A stretch of DNA of 64,000 nucleotides, taken from positions 44,788,401 to 44,852,400 of the forward strand of contig CM049317.1 in NCBI GenBank assembly GCA_026874595.1, read 5' to 3'. Each line of letters starts with the position of its first letter. Position 1 is the first letter of the stretch. A program made the position numbers and the translations under genes. Source of the DNA: Sipunculus nudus (lineage: Eukaryota > Annelida > Sipuncula > Golfingiida > Sipunculidae). Of the stretch, positions 12,691 through 24,110 are shown one piece after another. The notes under the pieces were generated by a model. That model saw only the letters and a list, made by a program, of their open reading frames with translations, made no database searches and was not told the DNA's origin.

Positions 12691-13093
12691 TGCTTTTTCT
12701 ATATCGCGTAAAAGATCGTGACTTGTCACTAATGTAGGCTGCACACAAAGCGGGCGAGACGAGACGAGATCGGACCGAACTTGAATCCGGTCCGGTCCGC
12801 TCAGTTAGCGGCAGTTGGCGGACCGGACTGCCAGTGCGGGACCGCTCCGGACCGAGTCCTGAGCGATCCTGACCGTATCAAAATGTTTTGATATTTCAGG
12901 ACCGGTCCTGGATGGTCCGGTCCGGTCCGGTCCGCTTGGGTCCGCTCTGTTTGCGGCGGTTTTAGGACTGCACAGGAGCAACTCAGGATCGGTATAGCTT
13001 TAAATTATTAAAATTAGCTTATTTAGCCGGAATTGACATGAAACTTTGTTATGGTATTTTGCATATTAAATACTAGTATATTATATTATACTG

Positions 13094-13095
<2 letters not shown>

Positions 13096-13124
<29 letters not shown>
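13096..13124. repeat. (TA)n microsatellite
   Basis: Uninterrupted alternating T and A inside the Harbinger-like element, on the left side of the reverse-transcriptase fragment. Confidence 0.95.
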
Positions 13125-13127
<3 letters not shown>

Positions 13128-13143
13128 TATTCATTGTTGGTAG

Positions 13144-13254
13144 GGACTTCTTACTATTCGAAGGATAGAGTTCCACCACGTCGAAGCCAAAGAAAGAGCA
13201 TTGTTGCTTATATGGAATGTCTTCGAACCATTTGGTGACCAATTTTGAGCTTTT
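13144..13254 (-). pseudogene. reverse transcriptase fragment, motif A region
   Basis: On the minus strand the frame contains WFEDIPYKQQCSFFGFDVVE followed by LYPSNSKKSL. FDVVELYPS matches the FDxxxxYPS form of reverse-transcriptase motif A, where the first Asp is a catalytic metal ligand. I associate this form with Penelope-like and related retroelements. Only about 37 residues survive, bounded on both sides by TA-rich sequence, so it is a dead fragment. The motif is seen; the Penelope assignment is inference. Confidence 0.55.
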
Positions 13255-13298
13255 ATATATAATAATTATATATTTTACCGGAGTATTTATATATATAT

Positions 13299-13450
13299 TG
13301 TAACGAAGGCAAATAAATGAGGGGAAAATCCTGGGCCGATCCGGGAGTCGAACCCAGGTCGGTGGCGTACAAGTCCGGCGTACCAACCGCTTCGCTAGCA
13401 AAGCAAGTTTCACTAGCGAGACAGTTCGGTCCGCTTTTATGTCACCCCTT

Positions 13451-13454
<4 letters not shown>
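13299..13454 (-). mobile_element. solo LTR (156 bp) with internal tRNA-like promoter
   Basis: Minus strand: starts TGTTAAGGGGTGACATAAAA and ends CTTCGTTACA, giving the TG...CA termini of an LTR. It sits inside a TA tract that supplies an AT-only duplication. About 80% identical by eye to the LTR at 32825-32981. Inside is a tRNA-like segment with A box TAGCGAAGCGGTTGG and T-arm/B box CTGGGTTCGACTCCCGG at normal spacing, but no paired acceptor stem. It could be mistaken for a SINE; the second copy, followed by a primer-binding site, argues for an LTR. Confidence 0.7.

Positions 13455-13495
<41 letters not shown>
13455..13495. repeat. (TA)n microsatellite
   Basis: About 20 TA dinucleotides directly abutting the TG end of the solo LTR. 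This tract was probably the insertion target. Confidence 0.95.
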
Positions 13496-13497
<2 letters not shown>

Positions 13498-14040
13498 GAT
13501 CATCTGCCAGAAGAGTGTAAAACATTTTGACTTTCTTTTTTTAATATTACCGTGAAACCGTATAAAATTAAATGCTTAATTTAATTACACTTGCAAATGA
13601 AAATGTCCTCTATAGATTGCAAAAGACGTCTACATAGTAGTACCTCTAGAAGCGTTAAAATGGAATTCATGAAACGCTTATAAGTAAACGGCTGTTGTTT
13701 AGTAAACTACTTCAGAAATCAGATTGATTACACTAGCATGCAAGGATCAGATGAGGAAAAACCTATTCATATAATTTCAAAAAAATTAAATTTAAATTTA
13801 TCTCATCATCAAGAAGTAATAATGCTAAAGCAATACGTTTCTTTCTGTTTTTGTTTCGGATTCTGCTTAGAACACCCGCCATTTTCACCGGTTGAATTAA
13901 TTTTGAGCAATCCGGTCCGCTCTGCATGTTCAAGACAGGAGCTGCAGCAGGACGCGTGGTTGCGGACTCTCCAGGATTTCCAGTCCGGGCCGGGCCGGTC
14001 CGATTCGATCTCGTCTCGTCTGCTCTGTGTGCGGCCTACA

Positions 14041-14714
14041 TAAGATTTCTTTTTCCTATTCTTTCACCATTGTTCTCAGGTGTTATCAATATTTGATCTC
14101 AAACCAATACTATTATATAATTTGTTATTAAAGTAACGTACGTCAAAGAATACATTGTAAAAAAGTTATGATTGATCCAAATTATAAATTTGGGCAACGT
14201 TTTTATTTAAATTACATGGGGAATTGTGATTCTTGCTTTGAAACCTGACAACCATTGCCTTGTGCAACCTTTAATATTTTCATCTGGGTATGAAACCATG
14301 GAATGTTAATATTATTTGGCACAACATTTGGTGGTGCATCTGGGTAAAATAGAGATACTAGTCTGAATCTTTCATTTGTTTATATATATTTGCAGAATCA
14401 CCAGTGTTTTTCTACATAAAATACAGGTGCTGTCACAAAAAAATTATCGAATTACTGATATCATTGATGTGTGATGTGATTGATGTGTCCCAGTATAACG
14501 GTTGATTGGTATTCGGATGCCCTCGGTCTACGTACGAGCTTGTACGCAAAAGGGTTTCTGTGATCTCTTTTCATTTATGGTGTTGGGCCAGCCATTCAGT
14601 AACTACTGGGCCATAACCAGACCATAATTATTTTTTAAATCATTTACTATATATAGTATTCAATATCACTGTTACCATAATTTAAACATATACAGAATAA
14701 AAAAAGGAACATAC
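14041..14714. other. no recognisable feature
   Basis: AT-rich flank of the Harbinger-like element. It would be intronic in the minus-strand gene model. Confidence 0.4.
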
Positions 14715-14809
14715 AGATGATCATGGCTATACAAGACCAGATAGAAAACGACCAGAACCTCGGTGAAGATAAAAATCCCGAGTAGAGTTGCCGTGACTAG
14801 CTTGGTCAT
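14715..14809 (-). CDS. exon 1 of a predicted type II membrane or secreted protein
   Basis: The minus-strand frame from ATG (14807-14809) reads MTKLVTATLLGIFIFTEVLV then VFYLVLYSHDH. It has a short basic N-terminus and then about 24 hydrophobic residues, a signal anchor or signal peptide. It ends at the donor ATCT/GTATGT in phase 2, matching the exon at 11886-11974. The frame is also open upstream to a TAA but has no earlier in-frame ATG, so this start is preferred unless a weak acceptor at about 14880 makes it internal. A 24-codon upstream frame starts at the ATG in ATTAATATG and ends in TGA overlapping the main ATG. A TATA-like TTATATATTT lies on the minus strand at about 14985-14994. Family unknown. 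Confidence 0.45.
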
Positions 14810-14959
14810 GGGTCGTACACTATGGAGCTGTATAAACTTAATCTTCTTAGTGTAAAGCCGTCTCTGGGCTGTCTGGCTGTCATATTAATGCGGACAGGAC
14901 TATTCCTGCCAGCATCTAGCGCTGACAGTCTGGTCAAGGGCAGTCACAAAAATGCTGGC

Positions 14960-16469
14960 TTGGAAAACTTTATTTGAATAAAAAAAATATATAAGCGTGG
15001 AAGTCATTCCCCCGTGGGCCGGAACAGGCTACTATTAAACCGACAGACGTTGCCAAGACCTGGGCTGGTGGTGGATGTATAACTGGACCGGATCGGCGGG
15101 AGGTCTCAGTCTCCTCATATTACCCGTAAAAAACTTTTTTAAATTTCCTCTTCGTGAGCAAATTTCATATTATCAGATTTATACTTTTGAACTTTTGAGG
15201 CAGAACCTTTGCTCAGAGAGAGTGGTTTTAGTGACCTTTTCTTTATTTTTATGTTTAACGTCTTTTAAAAGCAGGCGGCATTTTTGCATTATATGGCTAC
15301 ATATTAAACCTTTTCTTACTATTCTGGTGGCGATTTGGAATGTGCTTCAGGAATAAGTATTTGTAGATATATAATTATCTCAACTACATGTATTAAAATT
15401 GAAGGTGACCGGCAAAATAAACGTATTGGAAAAAACATTGTAGAATCTTTATCATAGTACTTTGTTACATTTACAAGGGCCCACATTCAAATGTCTTCTC
15501 TTCTTCAGAATACTAATCAAGTCGAAGTATCCAGTGTTGATGCTGATGCTTTTATCATGTCAGTTCCAATCTGTACATATAGCTGCAAGTACGTCAAACA
15601 TTTCCCAAGATTAGGAATATTTTTCTTTATAAACAACTATTACTGCTCGCATGGATCTGAAGTATTTTACCGCCATTCTCAAGCCTCTGCAGGAAATTAC
15701 ACATTTATAAAAAGCTCTAATTCCGCAGTTAATAGTTATTTTATGGCATGCGCTGCAGCATGCGTTTAATATACGGCCCCCTATTAAAGCTATTACGCCC
15801 CAATTTCATATTCCTCTGAAAACTGTGATGTCTGATCCGGTGCCCAAAATAAAAGTAATGTTATATAATTCCTTGATTTGTGTGTCACCTTGCCAGATTT
15901 ATTGGTAATTAGTGGGCGCATTAATACCTAATATTCTGCAATTTTCACAGTCGTTATAAAGTCAAGGCAATTCCGAGCTGGATAACACAATTAGTCATGG
16001 TAAAGGTTTATCTGACAATTTGAGATAGGCGGAAACTGAGTGATTTTATCTATAAAAAAGGTGAAACCGGAAGGAAGATTTTCATTCATAATGTTAAATC
16101 TGTTATGTAGAACATATAATGGAACAGTTGCTTGGGAAATTACCAGCTAAAGTTATTTCTCGAAGAAATTGAACGTATATACATGAATAATAAAAATAAG
16201 GAATCGTTTATTAATTGTTTCTTATACACAACAAGAGTACATTGACCGCATACATTTTAATAATACTTCTACAAGGGTGGTTGTATCCTCTTATCCTCTT
16301 TCCTTCACAATAGGTAGAAAACACTCAATGTTCTGCTACAATGGGTTTTTTTCTTATGCTATATATATCCATAAGAAAATTATTAGTGTATATATTTTTC
16401 GCAGAAATCTTGGCATTACCATAGACTGACTTTTTATCATGATATGTATCACGAATGTACACATATTTG
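14960..16469. other. no recognisable feature
   Basis: A moderately GC-rich patch at 15000-15115 precedes AT-rich DNA. Plus-strand frames at 15075-15356 and 15491-15769 are open for about 92 codons each. Their Phe/Ser/Tyr-rich content looks like chance reading of AT-rich sequence. A small nested palindrome (GCATGCGCTGCAGCATGC) lies near 15750-15760. Confidence 0.4.
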
Positions 16470-16765
16470 CAAACGCCAGGAGGTTATGCGTTCAGCCCTG
16501 TTCATGTGTGTTTGTGTGTGTGTTAGTTCACGACATAACTCATGAACTTTATCCCATGAATTATTCGGGGTATTATGAGAACAGGCCAATGAAAAATCGA
16601 TAAGATTTTGGTGTGGATCGGATTGAGGACCGTCTCAAGGAATATTAACAAATGTACACTTATATGAACCTGGGATATGGGCCGAGTAAGTGAATACAAA
16701 CACGGTTTTGGGAGCATCCGGCAACAGGGAGGCTTGCATTCCTTAGCATGAAGATTTCTAGTTTT
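16470..16765 (+). mobile_element. dispersed repeat fragment (copy 2), probably non-LTR derived
   Basis: Collinear with 12405-12690: GTGTGTTTGTGTGTGTGTTA, TAACTCATGAAC, TATCCCATGAATTATTCGGG, AAATCGATAAGATTTTGGTG, then GTGAATACAAACACGG and TTTCTAGTTTTA. This copy is longer in its 3' half and closer to the form I know from other invertebrate repeats. Confidence 0.5.
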
Positions 16766-17721
16766 ACGTGATTCTGATGTAGTACTCGATGTTGTTTTTT
16801 TAAGTTAGTGATACTGTATTTTACACTTGTTTCCTGAGTTGCAGTGTTTATATACTTTATACGGGACGTTTTCTTTCATATTTTTGCAAGAATCATTCTA
16901 TGAAAAGTTTACTTGTGATCATTGGCTCAGTACTTAACCACCTGTACGCAACATCACAACGTCTATTTATGTGAATTATTTATGTGAAAATCACAAGAGA
17001 GGATAATTATTTTCACAACAGAAAATTATGCATTTCCTGTTTCAATGTCCTTGGGGCAAACAAAGAAATTGACGTCTTGCCACGCATGACTAGAAAGCAA
17101 ACGTGAAAACATCATAGTGACAGGGGTAGTGGACGGACCATGGCAGCTATCAAAGATTGAATTCATTAGATGTTGTAATGTCATTTCATTCATAACTCAG
17201 TCCGTGACAAATGTGTTGAAGGTAATTTGAAGGAAAGTTCTGCAAGTTCAAGCGGGAACAGATCTGACGGAATGCAAAAGATACACATCACGTAGAGACT
17301 TAATCCAGTTCTTCAAGGTTACCATGTCTATTAATCTCACAACCTGACGAGAATATCATGTTCCTGACTATGGATCTGATATTAGAACGCATATCAAAAT
17401 CACTGTCATACCATGAAAATAAGGAGAAAATCCTTCTACAATGATATCCCCATATCATATACTCTATTTAAATTTGAATGAACTAAAACATTTTTTTGTG
17501 AAACTTTATTTCAATAAACACACGAACTTTTTAATTTTATTTCTGTAAGCATAGGTAAGCACGACATATTTACTAATCTAATGAATGAATCTTTCACTGG
17601 AAGAAACTACTGCTTACATATAATTTAAACCTATTTATTTTACATTGATTGTACCAATAGCTGTTATAACTAATCATCGCAGTCTCCATGACTCAAATGA
17701 TGGCGTTCGGTAGTCTGTAGA

Positions 17722-17850
17722 GGTGAAGGAAACCGGAGAACCCGGAAAAAAAACCACCGGAGACGGGCAAATACAACCCACTCTCATAGCCACACCGGGG
17801 ATCGAACTTGGGTCGCCAGTGGAGAGAGCCGAGCGTTTTTACCCTCGACT
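17722..17850 (-). mobile_element. SINE family 2, copy a
   Basis: The minus strand reads TCGAGGG...AACGCTCGGCTCTC, then a tRNA-like T-arm AAGTTCGATCCCC, then a module TCCGGGTTCTCCGGTTTCCT. It is collinear with 50930-51058. The CCGGGT-CTCCGGTTTCC module also occurs, to my knowledge, in SINEs of other animals. It ends against a TA tract, so no target duplication can be read. Confidence 0.65.
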
Positions 17851-17866
17851 ATATATATTTATATTA

Positions 17867-17914
<48 letters not shown>
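17851..17914. repeat. (TA)n microsatellite
   Basis: TA-rich tract with minor interruptions adjoining the SINE head. Confidence 0.9.
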
Positions 17915-17916
<2 letters not shown>

Positions 17917-19364
17917 CCATGTATCCGACATGTTTCCAGTCGGACATAAATGAGAAAACCTAACCTCTTGAAACTGTCATACGAGGAAGAAAACTGGGCT
18001 TTGAGATTTGTCTCATACCCATTCGTTAGCTATTTGTCGGAGCAATAATAATTCATGTTACAGTACAAGTTGTAATAGTAGAATTTGATATATTTAATAT
18101 CAGCATAAAGTAAAATATCATCGACGATAATATATAATATAACCAATATTGCATTATCATTAACATCATTATCATCAAAGCATTATAATAAGATCATTAT
18201 ATTAATTATACATTTTACTAATGAAATAAATATATATCCAATATCAAGATCGACAGGGCTATTTTTAGTATTTCTCAAAACCTAATAACCTTGGTGTGAA
18301 AGTACTCACGTCAGGTACAAGTAGTGAGACTATAAAGATCCTACAGAGACAGTGTGGTAAACACGGACCAGTAAACTGATATAAAAGAACGCTATGTGAT
18401 CAAATAACGCTTAGTTACAAAAGAAGAAAACTCACTAGCAACCAGAGCTGTGTGACACGGCGACCATGAAAAGAGAAAAAAAAAACGAAAAAAGTGTCAG
18501 CTCTGAAGGAACCCAGGATATCCAGAGGCCAATACATGTAACGTAATCCAAAGGACACCCAAAAAGTCTATGAAATTGTCCGAGCTGGTTAACGAGGAAT
18601 GAAAAAAAAGAACAGGGAAAAGAACAAAAAATTGAACGGTCACGGGCGACATTAGAGGAATCGGTGAAATAGTGTGAGCTTAACCTGAGAAGCCACACGT
18701 ATAATCTTAACACTTCTAGAGAAAAACAACCCTAGCTTAAGCGTGTCTGCCAAGATCTGTTAGATCTGGGTGCCCGATTACCCTCCACGGCAGAATAAAC
18801 TCCAAATTAAGTAATTTGTGGCACTATGTGTTGCCTCCTACAGGTAAATGTTTGATTGTCGTTGACCGGTGTCTTTTTTTTCATTACTTGGTTGGTTCAT
18901 TTGTCTGTTAGCAACGTTACTCCAAACGTTACCGATTGATTTAATAAATGTGTTGGGAGAACACGCGGAGAACTATTCGTCAGATTAAGAATATAACATT
19001 AATCGCTCTATTGTTTGTTCTAATGATTAAACGGCCATTCGTTATTTACTTGTAAAATAAGAATTCTTTTCGGTAGAGCTGAGCTGACCTTTGATGCCAA
19101 CATGGTGTTGTTGAACATTACCCTCGGTTAGCATTTATATATTTCCGTGTTAGCACAGGCCTGGCAGAGGAATACATGTTGTCTCGGACTTCTTCTCTTT
19201 TTTAAATATGATTGCCTGCTGAAAGACAAAGAATTGCCGTGTAATTATTTATCATACCATGAATAGGTAAAAGTAAGTTCTACCTTTTAAATGAACAACA
19301 AGCGATTAAAATGATTTCCAATACGCGCATAAAGTAACACGCATGAAGCGAATAACGAAAAGGC

Positions 19365-19560
19365 CATTGATATTATATCTTATCTGCGTGAGGCCTTTGT
19401 TATCTAGATAATAATATGTATACGTTGCGTTAGGACTATCTAGATGATACTATATCAACAAATAGTTAGGTTTATCTATATCAAAATATATCAACGAGGC
19501 GTTAGACCAATGTCATCAAGATAATAATATATTTGCGTGACGTGAGCCCTATGTCTTTTC
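19365..19560. repeat. degenerate tandem repeat, about 36-41-bp unit
   Basis: About five decayed units each contain GATAATAATAT or a variant, then GCGT(G/T)A or GTTAGG, then a short (T/C)ATCTA junction. Copies are visible at about 19403, 19439, 19475 and 19515. The repeat is old and much diverged. Confidence 0.5.
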
Positions 19561-20124
19561 TATATAAGAATAATGTAACCGCTTGCCATGAGGATTAATC
19601 TATCATTTTGTTTAATGAGAATAGCAGAACTGATTTATGTTTCTTATGCTAGCTGTATTAGATTGGCAAAATATATTGGTAATAGAATTTGGAATTAATT
19701 AATGAAAATGAAAAAGAGTATACATTGAAAGCAAAAAAAAAATAAAATTCATTTTCATGGTTGTGTTGCACTAGACCACATCTGTATAATAAAAAAAAGA
19801 TATAATATAGAGGTAATCATGTGAGTGAGAGATATTTTGGTAAAGAGGTATATAGCTCTTTGATCAATCTCGGGGCAAACCACTTCCTCAGCCTAAGACC
19901 TGGATATGCTCCTCTGAAGTCAGCTGTGTTCATCGTTGCCGTAATAGCTAAGATACCTCCATACAATCAAATCATAAACGGACGAGAAAGTTAGCACTTG
20001 AGGAACAAAGCCCGGAATAAAAGCTTATCTTTATGGCATTTCGTGACTTTTTACGTATGAACCCTCGTCCAGAAAAGCAAATAATAAATTACACACTACG
20101 CTTTTTGTTCGAGTTTCCATTTAA

Positions 20125-20284
20125 AACCTTGTAAAATTAAATTTTTAATTCCGCAACGAACGACTTGATAACACCTGCAACATGTACCGTCATCGGCACC
20201 TGAATAAGTGGCTCTTTGCTGAGCGAAATCACCCTTTACATCAACAGCCATTCCAGGAGGCGCCAGTAAAACCACCGCCAACAT
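20125..20284 (-). CDS. weak candidate small secreted protein exon
   Basis: The minus-strand frame from an ATG at 20282-20284 begins MLAVVLLAPPGMAVDVKGDF and later reads GADDGTCCRCYQ. It has a hydrophobic N-terminus like a signal peptide and a cysteine cluster. A CAG/GTGTTA junction after TGTTGC could be a donor. It is GC-richer than its flanks. No family was recognised and no partner exon found, so it may be chance. Confidence 0.2.
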
Positions 20285-20969
20285 GATTGTACGTCAACTT
20301 GATGACGTTATTGTCCGACGTTTGGGTCTATTTTAGCGATTACCTGCATTATATTGCCCAAATGGACCCGACCTGTCAGGCTGTGGCGGTATCCTGTACA
20401 GCTCCAGATAATCTACGCATTGCTTCAAAGCTGTAAATTCTTATTTGCCAGTGATCTGATTAGGTTATGTTTTATTTTACGCAGCTGAAACCATCCTGAA
20501 ACAAAGGAACCGTCATGGAAATGTACGGGTGGGCGACAACCTCTGATTATTGGAGAGGATTATTCTAAGATCTCCGAGAAAAAGAAACACTGCAGTGACA
20601 ATACACTGCCTGTTCAAACTCTACTTCAGTTTCTTTATGTTGTTGTATATTTAAATCCGCTGTGATATATTTTGTTTGTCTTTATTTTCTTTCCTATCAT
20701 TCACTTTTAATGCGCTCCCCAGGGGGTCCCGGTCTTGCTGATCGTGTCTATTTAATTTGTTTTATATTTTCTCTTGGACTTCGTTCCCGATTCTAAATTG
20801 CTTTTCTTTTCCTACTTCCGAAACTTCCCATAACATGTTAACTTTTTGTTCCCATTTATTTTAAAGTGACTTTTAATTATTTTACATTTCTGGCTTTCTT
20901 TTAAATCTGCGTATTTTTACATGAGAAAAATTAAAAAAGAATAAATATAAAATTGAGTTCTTTCTATTA

Positions 20970-21306
20970 AAGCCGGCCTCGCATCTACCAATCTTTTTGC
21001 CGGTCGATTTCTTTTTTTTTTTTTTCGCGGCCGGAAAATCTACAGGTGTCGTAGGTCGGCGAGTGCGGCACATCTACCAATCTTCCTTGGAGATCACCAG
21101 ATTATTTTTCGGTAATTTTGGTCACTTCTGATTTCGTCGCCAGGATTAATGCAGTGTTGGAATTATTGCTATTGGCTTCAGCAATGACAAACAGAAAGAA
21201 GGGTGGGTTGAAATCAGCCGATTTGTTCGGATCTGTCATCACATCTAAGGAAAATTCCGGCCGGATAAAAAATAAAATCGGCCGGTACGGTAGCTCGGAG
21301 GCCAGT
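20970..21306. mobile_element. degenerate MITE with imperfect inverted ends
   Basis: The left end CCGGCCTCGCATCTACC...GCCGGTCGATTT matches the complement of the right end, CTGGCCTCCGAGCTACC...CCGGCCGATTTT, over about 35 bp with gaps. GC-rich ends surround a body of about 260 bp with no coding content. I could not identify a clear target duplication, so the superfamily is open. Confidence 0.45.
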
Positions 21307-21721
21307 TTTATAGTCGGTTCCCCGTTTCAGTTTTTTTTTTTAACTTTTTAGTGAACAGATATATAAGGAACGCATATGACCAGACATAAGACAATCGTTT
21401 CATTTCGTCTAGAATTAGATTAATATATACTGTTGGTAGAATAACAAGACCTACAGGCCTAATGCGAATTTGCGCAATGGGATATACAGAATACAGATAT
21501 ATTTTATTCATGGTTTTATCTTACATATAAGGTGAATATGGACACCATTTGTTTTTTATGTTGCCCAATAATGCAATAAATGTACTAGCTTTGTATACAA
21601 AAGTATCTCATGGTCCTTTTATTGTTAACGGTCGAATAATTCAGCCAAAAATAATTAAGTAATCTTGAACAAGCCACCTAATAGTCATTTTGTACAATGA
21701 TACAGAATTTGAAACAAAAGT

Positions 21722-22825
21722 TTTGCAGAAAAGACTATTGCATCCCTTCAGCCGATATAGGCTCACTTGCCCACAAGATTAACTTCAGCTTTCTTTGACT
21801 CAAAAATCAATGAACCAGATCTATTTTTTATACAAAGGAGAGACCTAAACCATTCGGTTGGAAATTTCATCATAACTGTAAAACATTACTTATGAAGCGA
21901 CTGAAAGAGTCTAAAATTACGATTTTTGTCCCATAAAATACAGCTCGATTGAGGTGGCGCAACAAAAACTGAATTTATTATATGAGTCATGTGACCAACA
22001 TTTGCACAAAACATGATAATTCTAGCTCCTGCTGTTTACTGAGATTGTAATGTTAGTTTGCTTACTTGGCCCAAGACTTAGTTCAAATTCCGGTCACTCG
22101 CCCAAAATTCATTGAACCCAAACCATTTGAATATTTAGAATCATATCTATGATATATTGGACAATTTGGCTGAACGATTTCGCAGAAGAAGATTTTCAAA
22201 GTGTTTCTAGCTTTTCCCCCGGAAAATGTAAGTCGATGCAGGTCGCGCCACAAAAGCTCAATCCCACAACATTTGACATGTGACTTATTTTTGCATACAA
22301 TTTGATGATGCCAGCTCCACAGAAATTATGGGTTAATGTACTGATGACCAATGACTCCCGTACACAAAAGGTCGATGCAGAAGGCGCCACTAATATATCA
22401 ATTTCAAATATGACTCGTGTGACCAACATTTACATTAAATTTGGTGATGATAGCTCCTGTCGTTTTCAAGATTGTAATGTTAGTATGCTTTTTTGATCAA
22501 ATGACTAAGTTAAGCTTCCTGTGTCTTGGCCATAAACCACCGAACTTGAACTATTCGAACATACGTAGGAGAGATTTTTTTAATTATGTCTGTAAAATAT
22601 TAAACAATCTGCCTGGAAAGTTTTGAAGAAGAATCTTTTAAAAGTTATTTTTGCTTTTCCCTTTAAAATCCAAGTCAATGAAGATAACAAAAAATAAGTT
22701 CAATCCGATAAACTTTGAAGTTTTTTTGAGATAGCATAGGTTAACGTACGTGGATGATGGGGAACAGTGGACGCCGGACGGACGACGCTGCGCCTTCGCA
22801 TAAGCTCACAGGTTCAGTTAAAAAT
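21722..22825. repeat. tandem copies of a roughly 440-bp dispersed repeat
   Basis: Shared landmarks recur 430-455 bp apart. GCAGAAAAGACT (about 21725) corresponds to GCAGAAGAAGATTTT (about 22181) and GAAGAAGAATCTTTT (about 22625). GTGACCAACATTT at about 21990 and 22421 begins segments containing TAGCTCCTG and AGATTGTAATGTTAGT. The block ends with GGACGCCGGACGGACGACG and a CTTCGCATAAGCTCAC signature that I associate with an abundant bivalve dispersed repeat. About 2.5 diverged units are present. Confidence 0.6.
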
Positions 22826-23394
22826 TGGTATTCTTCTGCTATACTTCGGTTTCCCCATAAAAAGTTAATATTAAAATGACTTCAATTTGAGATAGAAAAA
22901 AAATTGACGACTGATACAATTATGATTGAACACGACCACTTACCTAACTTAGGGTGTACCACTGTCAATCGCACCTCGTAGGTCGCACCACTGGCACAAA
23001 ACTCAACTAGGTTCTAATTAACTATTTAACACACCTTACATACAGTACGTTACACTGACACATACCCAAGACCTGTTGTAACAAACTTTGCATTGATAGT
23101 AAAATGACTATATACCGTACGTAGGTTGTGTCATTGCCATACACCTTGCACAGTTGTGAAACTGTTACATACCTTAGGTGAACCTTAATCAGGTACGTTA
23201 CACAGGTTGTAACACAACATTGATTACGCAATAATAAGATACCGACAAGTTAGTATTTTACTATTTTGATTTGATTGAACATTTTTATCGCTGAACCAGA
23301 CCTTTCACGGTAAAACCTATAGTGTCTGTCATCGCTACTGTGAAAGGTTAACCCCTCCTTCATGATAAGTGCTATTGACACATCAGGAACAAGT

Positions 23395-24110
23395 CTCCTA
23401 CCAACCGAAACCTTTTTATTTAGCGCACCTACCACCCAAAACCCTCCGAGTTCAACTCTGCCAACCCAAACGCTCTGGAAATCAGCGCTTCAACCAAACC
23501 AGATGCCCTTCTGTTGATATCTTCTAGCATCTTTCCGCCAGAGGTTTTTTTTTTTTCGAAACGACACTCTTCCTGGTAGACACTGTGGGGCAGCAAAAAC
23601 TTCTTGCTCAGCTCTCAAACTTTAAATTCAAAATTTATTAAATTTCAAGGAAACATCTTCTGTTTACGTTTCACTTTAGTGAGCTTACACAATATTACTT
23701 ATTCTTAATTGTCCGTACCACAATAAAAGACCCTAGTTCTTATAATTTTTCTTGAAATAATTCTAAAACACTATGTTTAAACGGACTATTTTACACTGTT
23801 CTCTACATTTTATGCAGGCCGCTGGTGTATGCAGACGCCGCTGTGCACTGTGGGGGTCAGATTGTGACGCCAATAAACCCTATAGCCTATAGGCCAGAGT
23901 CGTATCCTGCCTAGCTAGGTCTTCTAGCAAACTAATTGCTCAGTGCTCCTGATAACCTTAACAGTGCGAGTCTCCTGCCAACTCAAACAGTCATGTTTTC
24001 TACCAACCAAAACCCTTTTGAGTCCCGTCTTCTAGCAACCAAATTATTCTGTGTTCAGTTCTACTTGTAACTTGAGCGCTGTGAAATCTCCTACTAACCC
24101 AGACACATTA
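23395..24110. repeat. two blocks of degenerate 30-bp repeats
   Basis: Units of roughly 28-32 bp carry a C(T/C)(T/A)(A/G)CCAACC(C/A)AAAC core followed by variable sequence. They occur in blocks at 23395-23535 and 23925-24110, separated by AT-rich sequence. Heavily decayed and with no coding potential. Confidence 0.45.

Larger units (their letters stand above)
12733..14040. mobile_element. PIF/Harbinger-like non-autonomous DNA transposon, nested
   Basis: Terminal inverted repeats begin TGTAGGCTGCACACAAAGC at the left and, on the opposite strand at the right, TGTAGGCCGCACACAGAGC. Both continue into GAGACGAGACGAGATC and GGTCCGG-rich sequence over about 45 bp. The element is flanked by the 3-bp direct repeat TAA (12730-12732 and 14041-14043), as expected for PIF/Harbinger targets. 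No transposase frame was recognised, so it is non-autonomous. Between about 13096 and 13495 it carries TA tracts, a reverse-transcriptase fragment and a solo LTR, which inserted later. Confidence 0.7.

Noticed and set aside
13738-14043. 101-codon plus-strand frame as a transposase remnant
   Set aside because: It runs into the inverted terminal repeat of the Harbinger-like element and shows no transposase motif.
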